Origin: Doryteuthis pealeii
Lineage: Eukaryota; Mollusca; Cephalopoda; Myopsida; Loliginidae
Direction of reading: 5' to 3'
Length of the DNA: 64,000 bases
NCBI GenBank assembly: GCA_023376005.1
Contig: CM042152.1
Coordinates: 80,127,195 to 80,191,194 of the forward strand
Positions 10,245 to 20,829 of this stretch are shown here, piece after piece. Both the position numbers and the translations under genes were made by a program. Positions within the stretch are counted from its first letter, which is position 1. Every line of letters starts with the position of its first letter. The notes beneath the pieces were generated by a model. That model was not told where the DNA came from. It saw nothing but the letters and a program-made list of their open reading frames with translations, and did not search any database.

Positions 10245-11055
10245 ACATATCAATTTGGAGGTTGATTAATTAAATAAGGATGTTAATCCTGTTTTTATTT
10301 TATTTTGATCTGTAATTCTTAAAAGAATCCACATGGTTCAAATCAATTAAATATCAAAACTTTTTCAAGTCATTCACAGGAGATTGAAGCTTAATCAGAG
10401 ATTAAAAGATTAAAGGGAACAATTCAATAGAAAATTGGATTTAATTAAAAGATTTATTAATTCTGTTTGTTTTTCTGAGAGGAAAACTAAATTACTGCAA
10501 TTTCCATGAAAAGTTTAACACAATGGTAATTTCTATGAGATATTACAAGAATGCTTAATCCTCCAGGAAACTCAAATAATTAAAATATAAAATAAATTGA
10601 TGCTATTGTAACATTAACTTTCAAATTTTTATAGAGGCTTTTATAGCGCTGAATCATTATGAAACTAATGGAATCTTTCCCGAATAAAAATTTGGTAAAG
10701 TAAGAATAGAATGTTTATATTTAATTTGATAAATACAAAAACGAAGATGCGCTACATTAGAATGTTTTAGTTATCAAGCAATTATGATAATTAAAAACAA
10801 ATAACTTAAAGTGCAGACAAACATTATGGACAAAATTTACAAATCAATTACAATTTTTCTTTGTGGGGTTATTGATCATATCTGTCATGTTCAATTTTAA
10901 ACTGCTGTGGGTAACATTCAATCAACATTTTAAAATTCAACTAAAACAAAGAAACATTAATATCTTTTACCAAAATGAATTTTTATTGTTTAGCAAACAA
11001 TTATGATGGTCACATTTGTTTACCTCAAGAGAAGCTAACAAATATTCTAAGTTTT
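10245..11055. other. AT-rich unique sequence, no gene seen
   Basis: No repeat family or convincing coding frame recognised. Confidence 0.5.
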
Positions 11056-11460
11056 TCAGCAAAGGCAGTTAACAATAAACACTGTTATTTAGCAAGGGGA
11101 GATAACAATAAACACTTATTTAGCCAGGGGAGGTAACAATAAACACTTATTTAGCCAGGGGAGGTAACAATAAGTAAAGTAGACGGAGTGGCCTATTGTC
11201 GGTATCAGCCAGTCAGTGAGGGAGTCTATTCCCATTTCACTAGTCCTAGACCAGGGAGATTGTTTCTACATCTGAGGTGGAGCACCACACCTAGCATCAG
11301 CTCTTCACTTTACTGCAAGGATCCAAGCTGTGCTACTCCTAATTGTCTGTTATTCAGTCAGGGCAGGTAACAATAAACATTGTAAGTTATTCAGCAAGGG
11401 CAGTAACAATAATAATTGTCCGTTATTCAGCCAGGATGGCTAAAAACAAATATTATCTGT
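11056..11460. repeat. ~33-bp tandem repeat interrupted by a SINE
   Basis: Units of the type 'gtaacaataaacactt-attta' plus 'gccaggggag' (11060-11172) resume after the inserted S1 SINE as 'ttattcagtcagggcagg', 'ttattcagcaagggcag' and 'ttattcagccaggatgg' (11346-11440). The insertion splits one array. Confidence 0.8.
11174..11345 (-). repeat. S1 SINE inserted in the tandem array
   Basis: 'gtaaagtagacggagtggcc' to 'ccaagctgtgctactcct'. Tail and body only; the tRNA head is missing. Confidence 0.8.
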
Positions 11461-11639
11461 TATTCAACAAAAGCAAATACATATTTTTGGTATCTCCTTT
11501 ATCTTACATCTGTCATGAAGATAATAGTTTCTATTATTGAAATTTTGGATTAAATAAATAATTTATCAGTGAAACATTAATAATCTCAGAGAAGTTTAGT
11601 AAATAACTCTATGGCATCAAGTATTCCGACCTAATACAA

Positions 11640-11785
11640 ATAATTTTAAACAGATCTATTTGACCCATCAATAGGACCCTAACAGATACTACCACTCTAG
11701 ATCAGGGAATAATTGCAATGTAGGAGTACTTCATATTTATCAGAGCCTCACCATCAGATGGAGTTTAATGTCTTTTGGGGGGAGT
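11640..11785 (-). repeat. L repeat fragment
   Basis: 'ggaccctaacagatactacc' and 'cctcaccatcagatggag' match the L repeat in minus orientation. Confidence 0.6.
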
Positions 11786-12084
11786 CTTACCTCTGTGTGG
11801 GATATAGTAAGTATATTGTAAGCTCCACTGAAAGGTGGAAAGGATGCTGGAATAAGAGTTTGAAGTCCAAAAGGAAAGTCTTTAAAAGGTCTTTGAAGGT
11901 AACTTGAATGCCATTGCAGCTTGGTAGGTTTTGTGGGGGTGGGTGGGTGTTAATATCAAATGGATGAATGCTTTTGAAACTGAACTGATATGAAAGAGAG
12001 AAACTTGAAACTCCCACCTCCGCCCAACCTAAAAGACCTTAGGGTACACTAAATCCCTTTATTTTTTGGCCTTTTCCCTATTAA

Positions 12085-12328
12085 GTAAGTCATCCGGGTG
12101 GCCTAAAGTTGGTATCAGCCAATCAATGAGGGAGTCTATCCCCTTTCACTAGTGCTAGACGAAGATTGTTTTTGCGTCTGAGGTGGAGCGCCACACCTAC
12201 CATCAGCTCCTTACTTTACTGCACAGATCCCTGTGCTACTCATATGCTGAGTTGGCGAGGTCTGGTATCGAACTAGGAACCTTGTGGGTTCTAGCCGAAC
12301 ACTCTACCGACTGAGCTAACCCGGCCCT
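12085..12328 (-). repeat. S1 tRNA-derived SINE, best-preserved head
   Basis: On the minus strand the head reads GGGCCGGGTTAGCTCAGTCGG (split here as GGGCCGG + GTTAGCTCAGTCGG) and includes a perfect box A (TAGCTCAGTCGG) and a box B-like GTTCGATACC. The body and tail follow in the usual order. It is a SINE rather than a tRNA gene because a family-specific body of about 170 bp follows and copies are dispersed. Confidence 0.9.
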
Positions 12329-12427
12329 AACTGATGAAAAAAGCCTCAGCTTCTTTGGAAGATCCCTTTACAGATTTATCTATCTTAATTAAAAGAAAGA
12401 TTTCTACTTATATCCTCAGTTTTCTGT

Positions 12428-12672
12428 ACCGGCTTAGCTCAGACGGTAGAGCGTCTGACTAGGAACCACTAGTTCCAGGTTCGATACCAGTCCTCGCCAA
12501 CTCAGCGTATGAGTAGCACAGGGATCTGTGTGGTAAAGTGAAGAGCTGATGGTAGGTGTAGCGCTCCACCTCAGACACAAAAAATCTCCTTGGTCTAGCG
12601 CTAGTGAAAAGGGGATAGACTCTGCTGTCTGGCTGATACCGACTTTAGGCCACCCCACTAATTTTACTTACT
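12428..12672 (+). repeat. S1 tRNA-derived SINE, plus copy
   Basis: Head 'ccggcttagctcagacgg' (box A) with 'ggttcgataccagtcc' (box B), body 'gcacagggatctgtg', 'gagctgatggtaggtg', and tail 'gaccaccccactaa'-like. It lies only 100 bp from the oppositely oriented copy at 12085-12328, so the pair forms an inverted repeat. Confidence 0.9.
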
Positions 12673-12788
12673 TATTTTTATGTAAACAAAAATAGTCATC
12701 TATACACACACGCACATGTACAATCAGCGTACACAGTTCAATAGATTATTGACAACTCCGTGTACCAGTGCAAATTCTATGGAATATA

Positions 12789-13253
12789 TCTGTATATTAA
12801 TACACTTGTTCCATAACTGTATGACTATTATCATCTTGCAACACCCTCTAGTTAAAAATGAGACCGTCCAAATCATCCAAGATGAAATGCAAAAATGTAA
12901 ATCCTGATTATCTGGTGTTGCTTATCTGCTGAATTATTTTTTTTTAAATAAAAGCTAAATAATGAACCATTCCATTTTTATTATGAAGAAAGAAAGGACA
13001 TGCTACACAGAAAAAATATAATAAGAAAGAAAGAGTCGGGGAAAGATAGAGAGAAGGGGTGAGTGCACGGAAGCGATGACGCTAATCTGTTTCAATCAAG
13101 CATAATGAAAAATGAAAAGAAGGAAAGAAAGAAAAAAAAAGAAAGAGAAAAATCTTTTTACATATTGAAGTATTTTTTCAATAGCTCTTTAGTAAACATA
13201 TCTGATGTAGTGATTAAATTGTCATACTGTGGTATCTCCACAGGTCCTGTTAG
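12789..13253 (+). mobile_element. Non-autonomous Helitron-like element, complete
   Basis: Starts TC after an A (A|TCTGTATATTAATAC) and ends in TTAG|T, a one-base change from CTAG|T. A 5-bp hairpin (TGTGG/CCACA, loop TATCT, 13228-13242) lies about 8 nt before the end. There are no TIRs and no target duplication. This matches Helitron structure. Related copies: 25873-26495 (+), 51643-52094 (-, ends CTAA|T), 46672-46958 (-, truncated) and 6515-6890 (+, 5' units). No Rep/helicase frame is present. Confidence 0.8.
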
Positions 13254-14220
13254 TAACATATAAAGCATGTAATGTAAAAATGAGAAATCATAAAATCTTT
13301 CTGTATTGTTTAATATTATTCTTTTCACATATTGTGATACAAGCAATAGTAGAAATACTAAGTTCCAATTACTATTGAATTGGTAAGACAAGGCAACATG
13401 GTGCCATAACTCAATATGGATCTAACCTTGTTGCAATCCTACTGCAGAATGCCAGAGTATTCATGAAGCCTCATAACATCATAGAAACCAAGTAGCCAAT
13501 CAGAACTCAAGGAATGGAATCACCAAATACATGAATGATTATTCTTGAGTTCCATAAGTACCAGCTGTTTTTGGCACTAGTTCAGTTGTGCTTAGCCAGT
13601 TGCGGTTGTCCAAACCAACAGTATACTGACTGACCGACTTCACAATAGCACAAATATGGTACCGGTCCACTGCACACTGGAAAAATATCCTGTTGGTATG
13701 CCACATCAGATATTTTGAGAAGCACCAATTTCGAATAATGGTTTCTAGCCTTTTTACTCCAATGTCCTACCTTGATAACTTAACAAAATTAATGTCCCCT
13801 TACTGTCGTATCATCGAGGGGAAATGATACACAGAAGAAATTGAGTACTTAATATCCGGTGCTAATGGATACATACAAAACACAGAACAATTAACAAGAC
13901 AACTTACAAGAAATAGAGGAGGGTCAAATACGGTATAGCCAAACCCAGTAAGTTCAGTGTGAATATTAATCAGCTCATTAATCAACTGTTGAAGTCTTTA
14001 ATCATAAACTATTCAATGCTATGTGCCAGGCCATCTGGTAGTGCTGAAGGGGTGCTAGCTACTCTACAACACTTACAATATATCTTTACTGGCTCCACTC
14101 CACACCAACAGAAAAAGATGACAGTAGTTGCCCATTGTTGCCAAACTTTTCCGTAAATAGTTCTAAATGAATGATCTAAAAGGAAAGGCAAGAATGTTTG
14201 CTGGATTCATAACATAAGTG
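13254..14220. other. Unique-looking stretch, nothing recognised
   Basis: No repeat family identified and no frame that resembles a protein domain. Base composition is more balanced than the flanks. Confidence 0.45.
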
Positions 14221-14660
14221 TGTAGTTGCCCAACCCCTCCACATGAGCAAAATATGACAAGGTCAATGTTGATTAACCCTTTATCTACTGTCACCATCCG
14301 AAATAGCCATGTCTCAATTGGTTTACAAGTTAGTATCAAATTGCTGATCCTTTACTACTGAATAGAAATATATTCATTTAATTCATTTCTCTTTTCTAAG
14401 AGCTGACAATCTTGGCATTTTCAGTGGGTCCAGCATTTTGATCATCTGTCGGTTTAGGATGCTCTCGTAGATAAAGGGTTAAATAAAGTTTAACAGATTT
14501 GGATTAAGAGTTTTCCTTCTCCTAGACCAGTTGCCATACCAAGGTTAAAGAGCCTAGTCTGACCTATTTTACCCATAGCTGGAGGCAGAATAGTTGAATG
14601 CGTATCTTTCCTAGGGGTAAAGCATCCCGTCATTGTGTAATGGTTAGCAAGCTTGTCTTG
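14221..14660 (-). repeat. S2 SINE split by a MITE
   Basis: The tail part ('caacccctccacatgagc', 14221-14276) and body ('gtttaacagatttgg', 'ttttccttctcctagacc', to ~14620) are separated by the element at 14277-14478. The join matches uninterrupted S2 copies. Next to it, 14628-14668 resembles an S3 head ('tgtaatggttagcaagc'). Confidence 0.8.
14277..14478. mobile_element. piggyBac-like MITE inserted in an S2 SINE
   Basis: Terminal inverted repeats CCCTTTATCTAC / GTAGATAAAGGG, flanked by TTAA at 14273-14276 and 14479-14482. A CCC start plus TTAA duplication is characteristic of piggyBac elements. A partial second copy of the interior ('cctttactactgaatag' to 'gggtccggtattttgatc') lies at about 14672-14787. 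Nesting shows this insertion is younger than the SINE. Confidence 0.88.
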
Positions 14661-15365
14661 CAGATCTATTGTTGATCCTTTACTACTGAATAGAAATGTA
14701 TTCATTTAATTCATTTCTCTTTCTAAGAGCTGACAATCTTGGGCATTTTTAGGGGGTCCGGTATTTTGATCCTCTGCCGGTTGGATATTTACGAAAGTCC
14801 CCACTCACCAATATCAGCATTAGTATATCCAATGATACACTGAATAAACAGAAGGACAGACGAGCTCATTCACACATATAGGAACATTATATACATACAA
14901 TAAGAATATAAGAAAAAATGTGTTCCAAGAGAAAAAAATGTGCATATATTGTTAGCTGAACAAGCAGTATATAGAAGGAATACATGAATGGCAAAGAGTC
15001 TTACTTTACTTTTTTTTGTTATAGTCATGTGGGATTTATGTTTCAATGGAGAGAGGTGAGACAGAATGTCATTTGCTGGGTGGTGAGAACAAGTGTATCT
15101 ACTATCCAATGAACAGAGATAAAAAAGCATGTGTCTTTATTGTTCAAACAACAGATATAACAAAAAGGTCAAGATGCATTCTAGAATTCTCATGTGATCA
15201 TAAGATGTTCAAAGGACACGTCCCTAATATCAATGGGAGACAATATAACTCAGTATAAAACCAATACAGATATGGAATGAAAATTCTATCCAAAACAGCA
15301 TAATTCCAATGTTATACAAAAATTTCTGTGTAGCAATTACAGATTCACCAGTATTAAAAAAATGG

Positions 15366-15596
15366 GATCATATGACCTTAAGGCACCTATTTTGCGATTT
15401 CGATTCGTGGGGATTTTTTTCCATTTATACCGTCAAAATCCGGTTCATTGTTAACAGACGATTTTTCGATTTTTTTTTTTTTTAATTATAAAACTAACCC
15501 CTAACCCTAACCAAAAACCGGATTTTTACGGTGTAAATAAGAAAAGTGTCCGCACGGGTCGAAATCGCAAAAGGGGTGCCTAAAGGTCATGTGGTC
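15366..15596. mobile_element. 231-bp foldback MITE
   Basis: Inverted termini: the left runs gatcatatgacc then ttaaggcacc, and the right ends ggtgcctaaaggtc then atgtggtc, extending inward through 'gcgatttcga' / 'tcgaaatcgc'. The interior contains 'cccctaaccctaacc', a telomere-like motif also present in the MITE at 2937-3126. No clear target duplication. Confidence 0.7.
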
Positions 15597-15764
15597 TAAA
15601 AATATTTCAACAGCAAAACCCACAGGTCCCATAACTGATCATATCTGACAAAAAAGAATGGTAAGACATTATCTAGATGGAGCAACCATTATACCTTTTT
15701 GAAGTTTACTTGTACCACACAGGTGACAGTTTAATATTTGGGGGGGGGTATTTCTACCACACCT

Positions 15765-15965
15765 TGCATTCTGAAGAAATCTTTCATTTCTGTTTTAGTA
15801 AATTACTGCTTTTCAATACTTTTTTTTAAACATCCCAACGTTTTGATTATGATATATAAAATGTTGTGTGTTTGACATGAAAAAAGATGAATCAGTAATA
15901 AGTTCAAAAAGTGATTAAGTCAGTCTTGATACTTTTTGAACAGCAAAGTACGTTTTCATGATCCA
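15765..15965. repeat. Direct repeat, left copy
   Basis: Shares 'caatacttttttttaaaca', 'gattatgatatataaaatg' and 'tttgacatgaaa'-type sequence with 16780-16935. The pair flanks the LINE fragment and TATA-box region at 16.0-16.7 kb. Confidence 0.6.
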
Positions 15966-16015
15966 GACTTGGTAAGTTTAAATTGTAGATTGGACTATCC
16001 CACTTGTTTGTTTAT

Positions 16016-16175
16016 TGATTTTAACGGCATATCAACCCGTCTGCGGTTATGTCATGCCTAACGGTTAGGAAGTGATACATATCGTGTATTTATATTTATA
16101 CTTTTTAGTAATTGGTTTTAACAATGTGTTAGCATTATTGGGGATTATGTTGTATGGTATTGATTTGGTTCATGC
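16016..16175 (-). repeat. LINE 3' UTR and tail
   Basis: Read on the minus strand this follows the reverse-transcriptase stop codon and ends 'gggttgatatgccgtt' then 'aaaatcaataaa'. The last ~45 bp are the tail found on SINEs and L repeats elsewhere in the window. Tail fragments of the same type occur at 25005-25130, 25470-25585, 44812-44940 and 57088-57200. Confidence 0.75.
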
Positions 16176-16367
16176 CTATATTCTATGGTATAATTTTATT
16201 TCCCTCAAAAGAGAGAGAATATCCTCCATGTTGACATTTTCAAACAGATCTTTCATATTGTTTGCTTTAAAATAACGGTTTCTGATGTGAGCAAAAAACT
16301 TGCATTCCATGAATAAGTGTTTAACTGTCAAATGTGTTTGACATGTTCCACACTTTATTTCACTTGT
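16176..16367 (-). pseudogene. LINE reverse transcriptase, C-terminal fragment
   Basis: 63 codons plus stop. The frame contains CGTCQTHLTVKHLFMEC, a Cys/His-containing motif of the C-X2-C...H...C kind at the end of many LINE reverse transcriptases, followed by NNMKDLFENVNMEDILS and a final LYHRI before the stop. Only the extreme C-terminus survives; an in-frame stop lies just upstream. A related fragment is at 41600-41760. The clade is uncertain (CR1/L2- or Jockey-like). Confidence 0.8.
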
Positions 16368-16398
16368 CTATTTGGGTTATGCTCACTTCCTAGATCCT

Positions 16399-16551
16399 GA
16401 TTGGCTGTTGGTTTTAAAGAGAACACTTTCATCTATATAAACTGAACATTTGACTGTTCAAGCATTTAGTGCAGAGCGTGTTCTGTTACATTCTCTTTTT
16501 CTCTTTGTCTGGTTACTGGATGCTAGTAACAGCCTTCCCGTTGAAGTGAGT
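16399..16551 (+). promoter_or_regulatory. Candidate Pol II promoter and 5' splice site
   Basis: GATTGGCTG (inverted CCAAT box, 16399-16407) is followed 27 bp later by TATATAAA (16434-16441), and about 105 bp further by a donor-like GAA|GTGAGT (donor at 16546). The spacing suits a TATA promoter with a transcribed first exon. No coding frame is recognised downstream, and the segment abuts a LINE fragment, so it may belong to a repeat. Confidence 0.25.
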
Positions 16552-16779
16552 ATGAGGTTTATTCTACAGAGAGCAAGACCCTCTAAACTTAATAGACCAG
16601 GCTCCATACATGAACTGAAAATTCCTGATATTTTAATATTTAGAGGACATTAAAAGAAATATGACAGTGCAGCATTATATCATATTGAAAGAGGAACCTC
16701 GAAGGTGCTTCAACCAATAGAAAATCACTGGAATAATTGTGTTGAATACCAAGGGGACTATTTTGAAAAAAAAGATTGT

Positions 16780-16935
16780 TCATTTCTGTCTTGGTAAATA
16801 TAGCTTTAGTCTCAATACTTTTTTTTAAACACACCTTGTAAAAACTTTTCGATTATATATAAAATGTTTCTATGTTTGAAATGAAAGTAAGAAATGGTAT
16901 TAATAGTTATAAATATTAGTACAACTCGAGTACAT
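16780..16935. repeat. Direct repeat, right copy
   Basis: Partner of 15765-15965; diverged. Confidence 0.55.
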
Positions 16936-17123
16936 TACGTGAAAATTTCGGCTTGAACAGGTGTGAGTAAATGCCTCATTTCCCAGGTAATATTTACACC
17001 TGTGATGAAAATAGAGATAAATTCTACTAATGTGGTTGAAGAAACACTAGAAATTAAGAATCTGACAGTTTCTACTTATCTAAGTAAATATATATCCATG
17101 ACTCATATCTACACATCTACGTC

Positions 17124-17126
<3 letters not shown>

Positions 17127-17163
<37 letters not shown>
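17127..17163. repeat. (TA)n microsatellite
   Basis: TA tract followed immediately by 'ctgtctgatgatgttcg' and then tgaaatg, another CTGATGA...GAAA string. Confidence 0.95.
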
Positions 17164-17165
<2 letters not shown>

Positions 17166-17397
17166 ATGCTTGGCACAGGCTGTCTGATGATGTTCGATAA
17201 TATTAGATGAAATGTTCAAGGTTTCTGAAATCAGATATGAAGAGTTCACATTTCATGGCTTCTTAACCACACCCTACAAAAAAATCTTTCAGCTAAATCT
17301 ACACCTTTGAATAAATTTATATAATTATTTCAGATTATTTTACTTGTTCAAAATTATCAAAACATCAAATAAAGATTTTTTTGTTTTTAAATTTATG

Positions 17398-17990
17398 TTT
17401 GTTTTGTTTTATGGCATATCAAGCTCAGTGGGTCATTCAATGCCGACGAAGTTTTGAAATAAATTCTAAATGGATACTCAATTTTTTTATAGGCATATTT
17501 TTCTAATTAGTCCATAGATGGGACTCTAATAGGTACTACCACTCCAGGTCAGAGTGGACCTGGGAGCAATGGAGATGAATGGGTGCTCCACATTCCCAAG
17601 CCTCCAAAACTGGAACCTCACCATCTGATAGAGTTTAACATCATTCCCAGGACATGAAGACCCCAGCCACTGCCTTCTAGTAAATATATGATAAAACGGG
17701 CTGGGGTTGCAATAAGGGCAATAGGGTTGGGACAATTATATAGGTGCTAGGGTTTTACCTGACCAGCCGATTAATCGGAAGGGGGGTCTCTCCGACCGCC
17801 CGTCTAGCCTAAGTAAGGTCCTAAGTGGAGTGTTGCACGTCATGGATTGCTCATCTATATCCCATTCTTAAACATCACGGATCACCACCCACGGTGAACA
17901 GGTGGCCCCCATTAGGGGGGGGGGTCTTACCCTTCTGCAGAGGTGCAGTCAGTGTATTCTAAAGACCCAGCCGACAGATCTGGTTTTTAA
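17398..17990 (-). repeat. L repeat, long minus copy
   Basis: Starts at the shared tail ('ttatggcatatcaagctc'), continues through 'aggtactaccactccagg', 'ctgatagagtttaacatc', 'gaccgcccgtctagcc' and 'gtgaacaggtggcccc', and ends 'cagtgtattctaaagaccc'. The most extended copy of the family here. Confidence 0.75.
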
Positions 17991-18111
17991 AAATAAACAT
18001 TCTTATCAAAGATTCAAATATATACACACATGAAAGTTAGAATATATATTTCTTTTTTATTCCTCTGATTTATGAGAGGCAACAAAAGAACAATCATTTT
18101 CTACCCATTAG

Positions 18112-18338
18112 TAAAAGTAAGTCGTCGTCGGAGTGGCCTAATGTCGGTATCAGCCAGACAGCGAGGGAGTCTATCCCCTTTTTACTAGCGCTAGACCAAG
18201 GAGATTATTTTAGCATCTGAGCTACCACCAGCTCCTCACTTTACCGCACAGGTCCCTGTGCTACTCATACGTTGAGTTGGCGAGGGCCGGTATCGAACGA
18301 GGAACCTTGTGATTCCTAGCCGAACGTTCTACCAAGTA
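18112..18338 (-). repeat. S1 tRNA-derived SINE
   Basis: Tail 'ggagtggcctaatgtcgg', body 'gccagacagcgagggagtc', head remnant 'ggccggtatcgaacgagg' (antisense box B) to 'ccgaacgttctacc'. The box A end is truncated. Confidence 0.85.
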
Positions 18339-18534
18339 CCACTGCAATATCAGCCATGTTGGCAGGGCTTAAAATACACTGATAAAGTGAAGATGCCCGA
18401 GGGACAATCGGTTCTTTCTGATGTTTTTTTTAACAACAGAATTACATGCAAATACCTTTCAATTACTTTCGGTATATTGTCAGGAGTTATTCTAGAAATC
18501 TCAGATTCGCTAGGGGTCCCATCATAAAAGGATT

Positions 18535-18640
18535 TTGCTATGTATATTTACCAACCCCTCTGCAGAGCTCGAGAATTGGAACTTAACCATTAGATGCAGT
18601 TTAATAGCATACCCAGGACACAAATATAACTGTCTTTTCT
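18535..18640 (-). repeat. L repeat fragment
   Basis: 'cctctgcagagctcgag', 'aacttaaccattagatgc' and 'acccaggacacaaata'; a related piece sits at 18995-19070. Both resemble the interior of the L repeat. Confidence 0.5.
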
Positions 18641-18653
18641 TAAGGGCCGGTTT

Positions 18654-18888
18654 AGCTCAGTCGGTAGAGTGTTCGGCTAGAAATCACAAGGTTCTTTGTT
18701 CGATACCGGCCCTCGCCAACTCAGCGAATGAGTATCACAGGGATCTGTGCAGTAAAGTGAGGAGCTGATGGTAGGTGTGGCACTCTACCTCAGACGCAAA
18801 AATAATCTCCTTGTCTAGCGCTAGTGAAAAGGGAATAGACTCCTTCACTGTTTGGCTGATACCGAGTTTAGGCCACCCCGACGACTAT
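18654..18888 (+). repeat. S1 tRNA-derived SINE, intact head
   Basis: 'ggccggtttagctcagtcgg' gives a perfect box A; box B reads TGTTCGATACC. The body ('gagctgatggtaggtgtgg', 'tctagcgctagtgaaaagg') and tail ('gaccgagtttaggccacc'-like) complete the family. Together with 12085-12328 it is the best reference copy in the window. Confidence 0.9.
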
Positions 18889-19101
18889 ATTAGGACAAAT
18901 GAGACAAAGCTTGATTATTTGGATTATTCAGACTATTGTCCTCATCTTTATTGTTATATGATCTGGGAGTAATATCAATAAAGTGTCACTCCACACTCTG
19001 CAGAGCTCTAGAATTGGAATTTAACCATTAGATGCAGTTTAATGTCATATCCAGGACACAAATATGTCTTTGCTTCAATTGCTATGAATTACTTCTGTTA
19101 C

Positions 19102-19103
<2 letters not shown>

Positions 19104-19140
<37 letters not shown>
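19104..19140. repeat. (TA)n microsatellite
   Basis: TA tract adjoining an S2 SINE tail. Confidence 0.95.
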
Positions 19141-19143
<3 letters not shown>

Positions 19144-19422
19144 AACCCTTCCACATGAGCAGGATGTGACACAAAGTCAATTTCTTTAGCGGAGTTTAAC
19201 AGGTTTGAATTCAGTGTTTTTGTTCTCCTAGACTAGTTACCTAGCCATGGTTAAAGAAACCAATCCGTCCTACTATTTGCCTGTAGATGGAGAAAGAGTC
19301 GTTAGATTCATACCTTTCCCAAGGGTATTCATTCTATGTGAAATGAAAACGGCTTCATCCAGGATTTGAACTTGGGTCGACAAGTCCATTTCCTACGATT
19401 AACCATTACACCACGCACCTCC
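19141..19422 (-). repeat. S2 tRNA-derived SINE, full length
   Basis: From tail 'accaacccttccacatgagc' to head 'aaccattacaccacgcacc'. The minus-strand head has box A-like TGGTGTAATGG and a box B-like GTTCAAATCCTGG. The tail joins the (TA)n tract directly. Confidence 0.9.
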
Positions 19423-19816
19423 TAAAATTATTAAATTTATAAGAAATGAAAATCTCCATAAAAACATTGTTTATGTTTACAAATCGACTTGAAAGAAAGC
19501 AAAAAGTAGATTTTCAACTGGTCTGACCATTTTATATATTCTGGTTCTAATCACTTGGGGCTAATTGGTGGTATGCCCTGTATGACACTGCTCTAGTGGG
19601 CTATAAATAATACATTATAAGACTGAAGCTGCAGTCTATAAGAATTCTTATAATCACACAAATAAATGAACCCTGACCTCTCAACACAAATCAATGACAT
19701 ATCCTACAGAATGGAAATAAATAATTTTTTCTGTTAAGTTTTAAATCTGTCATTTTTTACTTGCTGATAAATATGATAAGAAATAAAGAACTTATTTTTT
19801 AAGCATTTGTACATTC

Positions 19817-20035
19817 CTAAGCGGGGTTTAACAGGTTTGAAACCAGGGTTTTTCCTGGTTGCCTAACCTAGGTTATAGAGCCCAGTCTACCATACTTTTT
19901 ACCCATAGCTGGAGGGAGAATTGATGGATCCCTACCTTTCCTTGGGATATTAGTGCAATGTGAAATGGAAACAGCTTCGTCCAGGATTTGAACTCGCATC
20001 GACGAGTCCATATCCTACGACTCTACCCGTTAGTA
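19817..20035 (-). repeat. S2 SINE, partial
   Basis: 'aagcggggtttaacaggttt' to 'gtccatatcctacgactc'. The tail end is absent and the head is shortened. Confidence 0.75.
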
Positions 20036-20038
20036 TAT

Positions 20039-20232
20039 AGTATGCCCTTGGTAAAGGTATGGATCCATCTGTTCTTTTCCCTGGTTTGGATAAATAGTAG
20101 GGTCAGACTGGGTTCTTTACTCTTAGGCAACTAGTCTAAGAGAAGGAAAACTGAATTAAAACCAGCTTCTCCTGCTTAAATTGACCTTGTGTCATATATT
20201 GCCTGTGGGGGGGGGTAGATCCATACATTTAA
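20039..20232 (+). repeat. S2 SINE, 5' truncated
   Basis: 'cccttggtaaaggtatgg', 'ggataaatagtagggtcag' and 'aaattgaccttgtgtca'. It abuts the minus copy at 19817-20035, forming a head-to-head inverted pair. Confidence 0.8.
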
Positions 20233-20329
20233 TGTCTGTTAATTGGGATATGCTTTGGTGCCTCACACATCATACTATCATATCATTTTTTAAGTTTGAT
20301 GATTGTGATATCAGATGCACTGGTATTTG

Positions 20330-20480
20330 AGGGGGTAGAGATAGAAGACGGGGGGGTAGAGACATAAGACGAGGGGGTAGAGCCAGAAGACGGGGGGGGG
20401 TGTTGAGACAGAAGACGGGGGGGTGTTGAGACAGAAGAGGGGGGGTTGAGACAGAAGACGGGGGGGTGAGACAGAAGATT
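20330..20480. repeat. G-rich ~21-bp minisatellite
   Basis: Six or so units of 'gagacagaagacggggggg' with variable G-run length (gttgagacagaagacggg). G-runs of 6-9 on the plus strand could form G-quadruplexes, which is inference. Confidence 0.85.
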
Positions 20481-20829
20481 GGTGGATAAGAGGGAAAATG
20501 GAATGCTAATAAAAACCTTTTGTTTCAGCAAATTGTACGAGAGGCAGTTAAATTGGGCTTGAACAAAATTCTACTTCAAAAAGAATAATTCTTTAAAATT
20601 CCATACATATAGACTTTTTATTTGTCTGAATTTTTTTAGATGAGGCTTGAGATGTATAATTTTGATTTTTCAGACTGTTGTCCTCATTGAGTAATTTTTT
20701 TTCTAAATCTAGAAAAGGGTTTATTTATTTACAGATATATATATATATATACATAATATAAATTCATTCATTGATAAATCAACACTGAAAATTTCATTAA
20801 AATCAGATAACTAGTATTATTTGGATTAT

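Noticed and set aside
18654..18730. Apparent tRNA gene
   Set aside because: It has boxes A and B but is continuous with the S1 SINE body and tail and has many dispersed homologues, so it is a SINE head.
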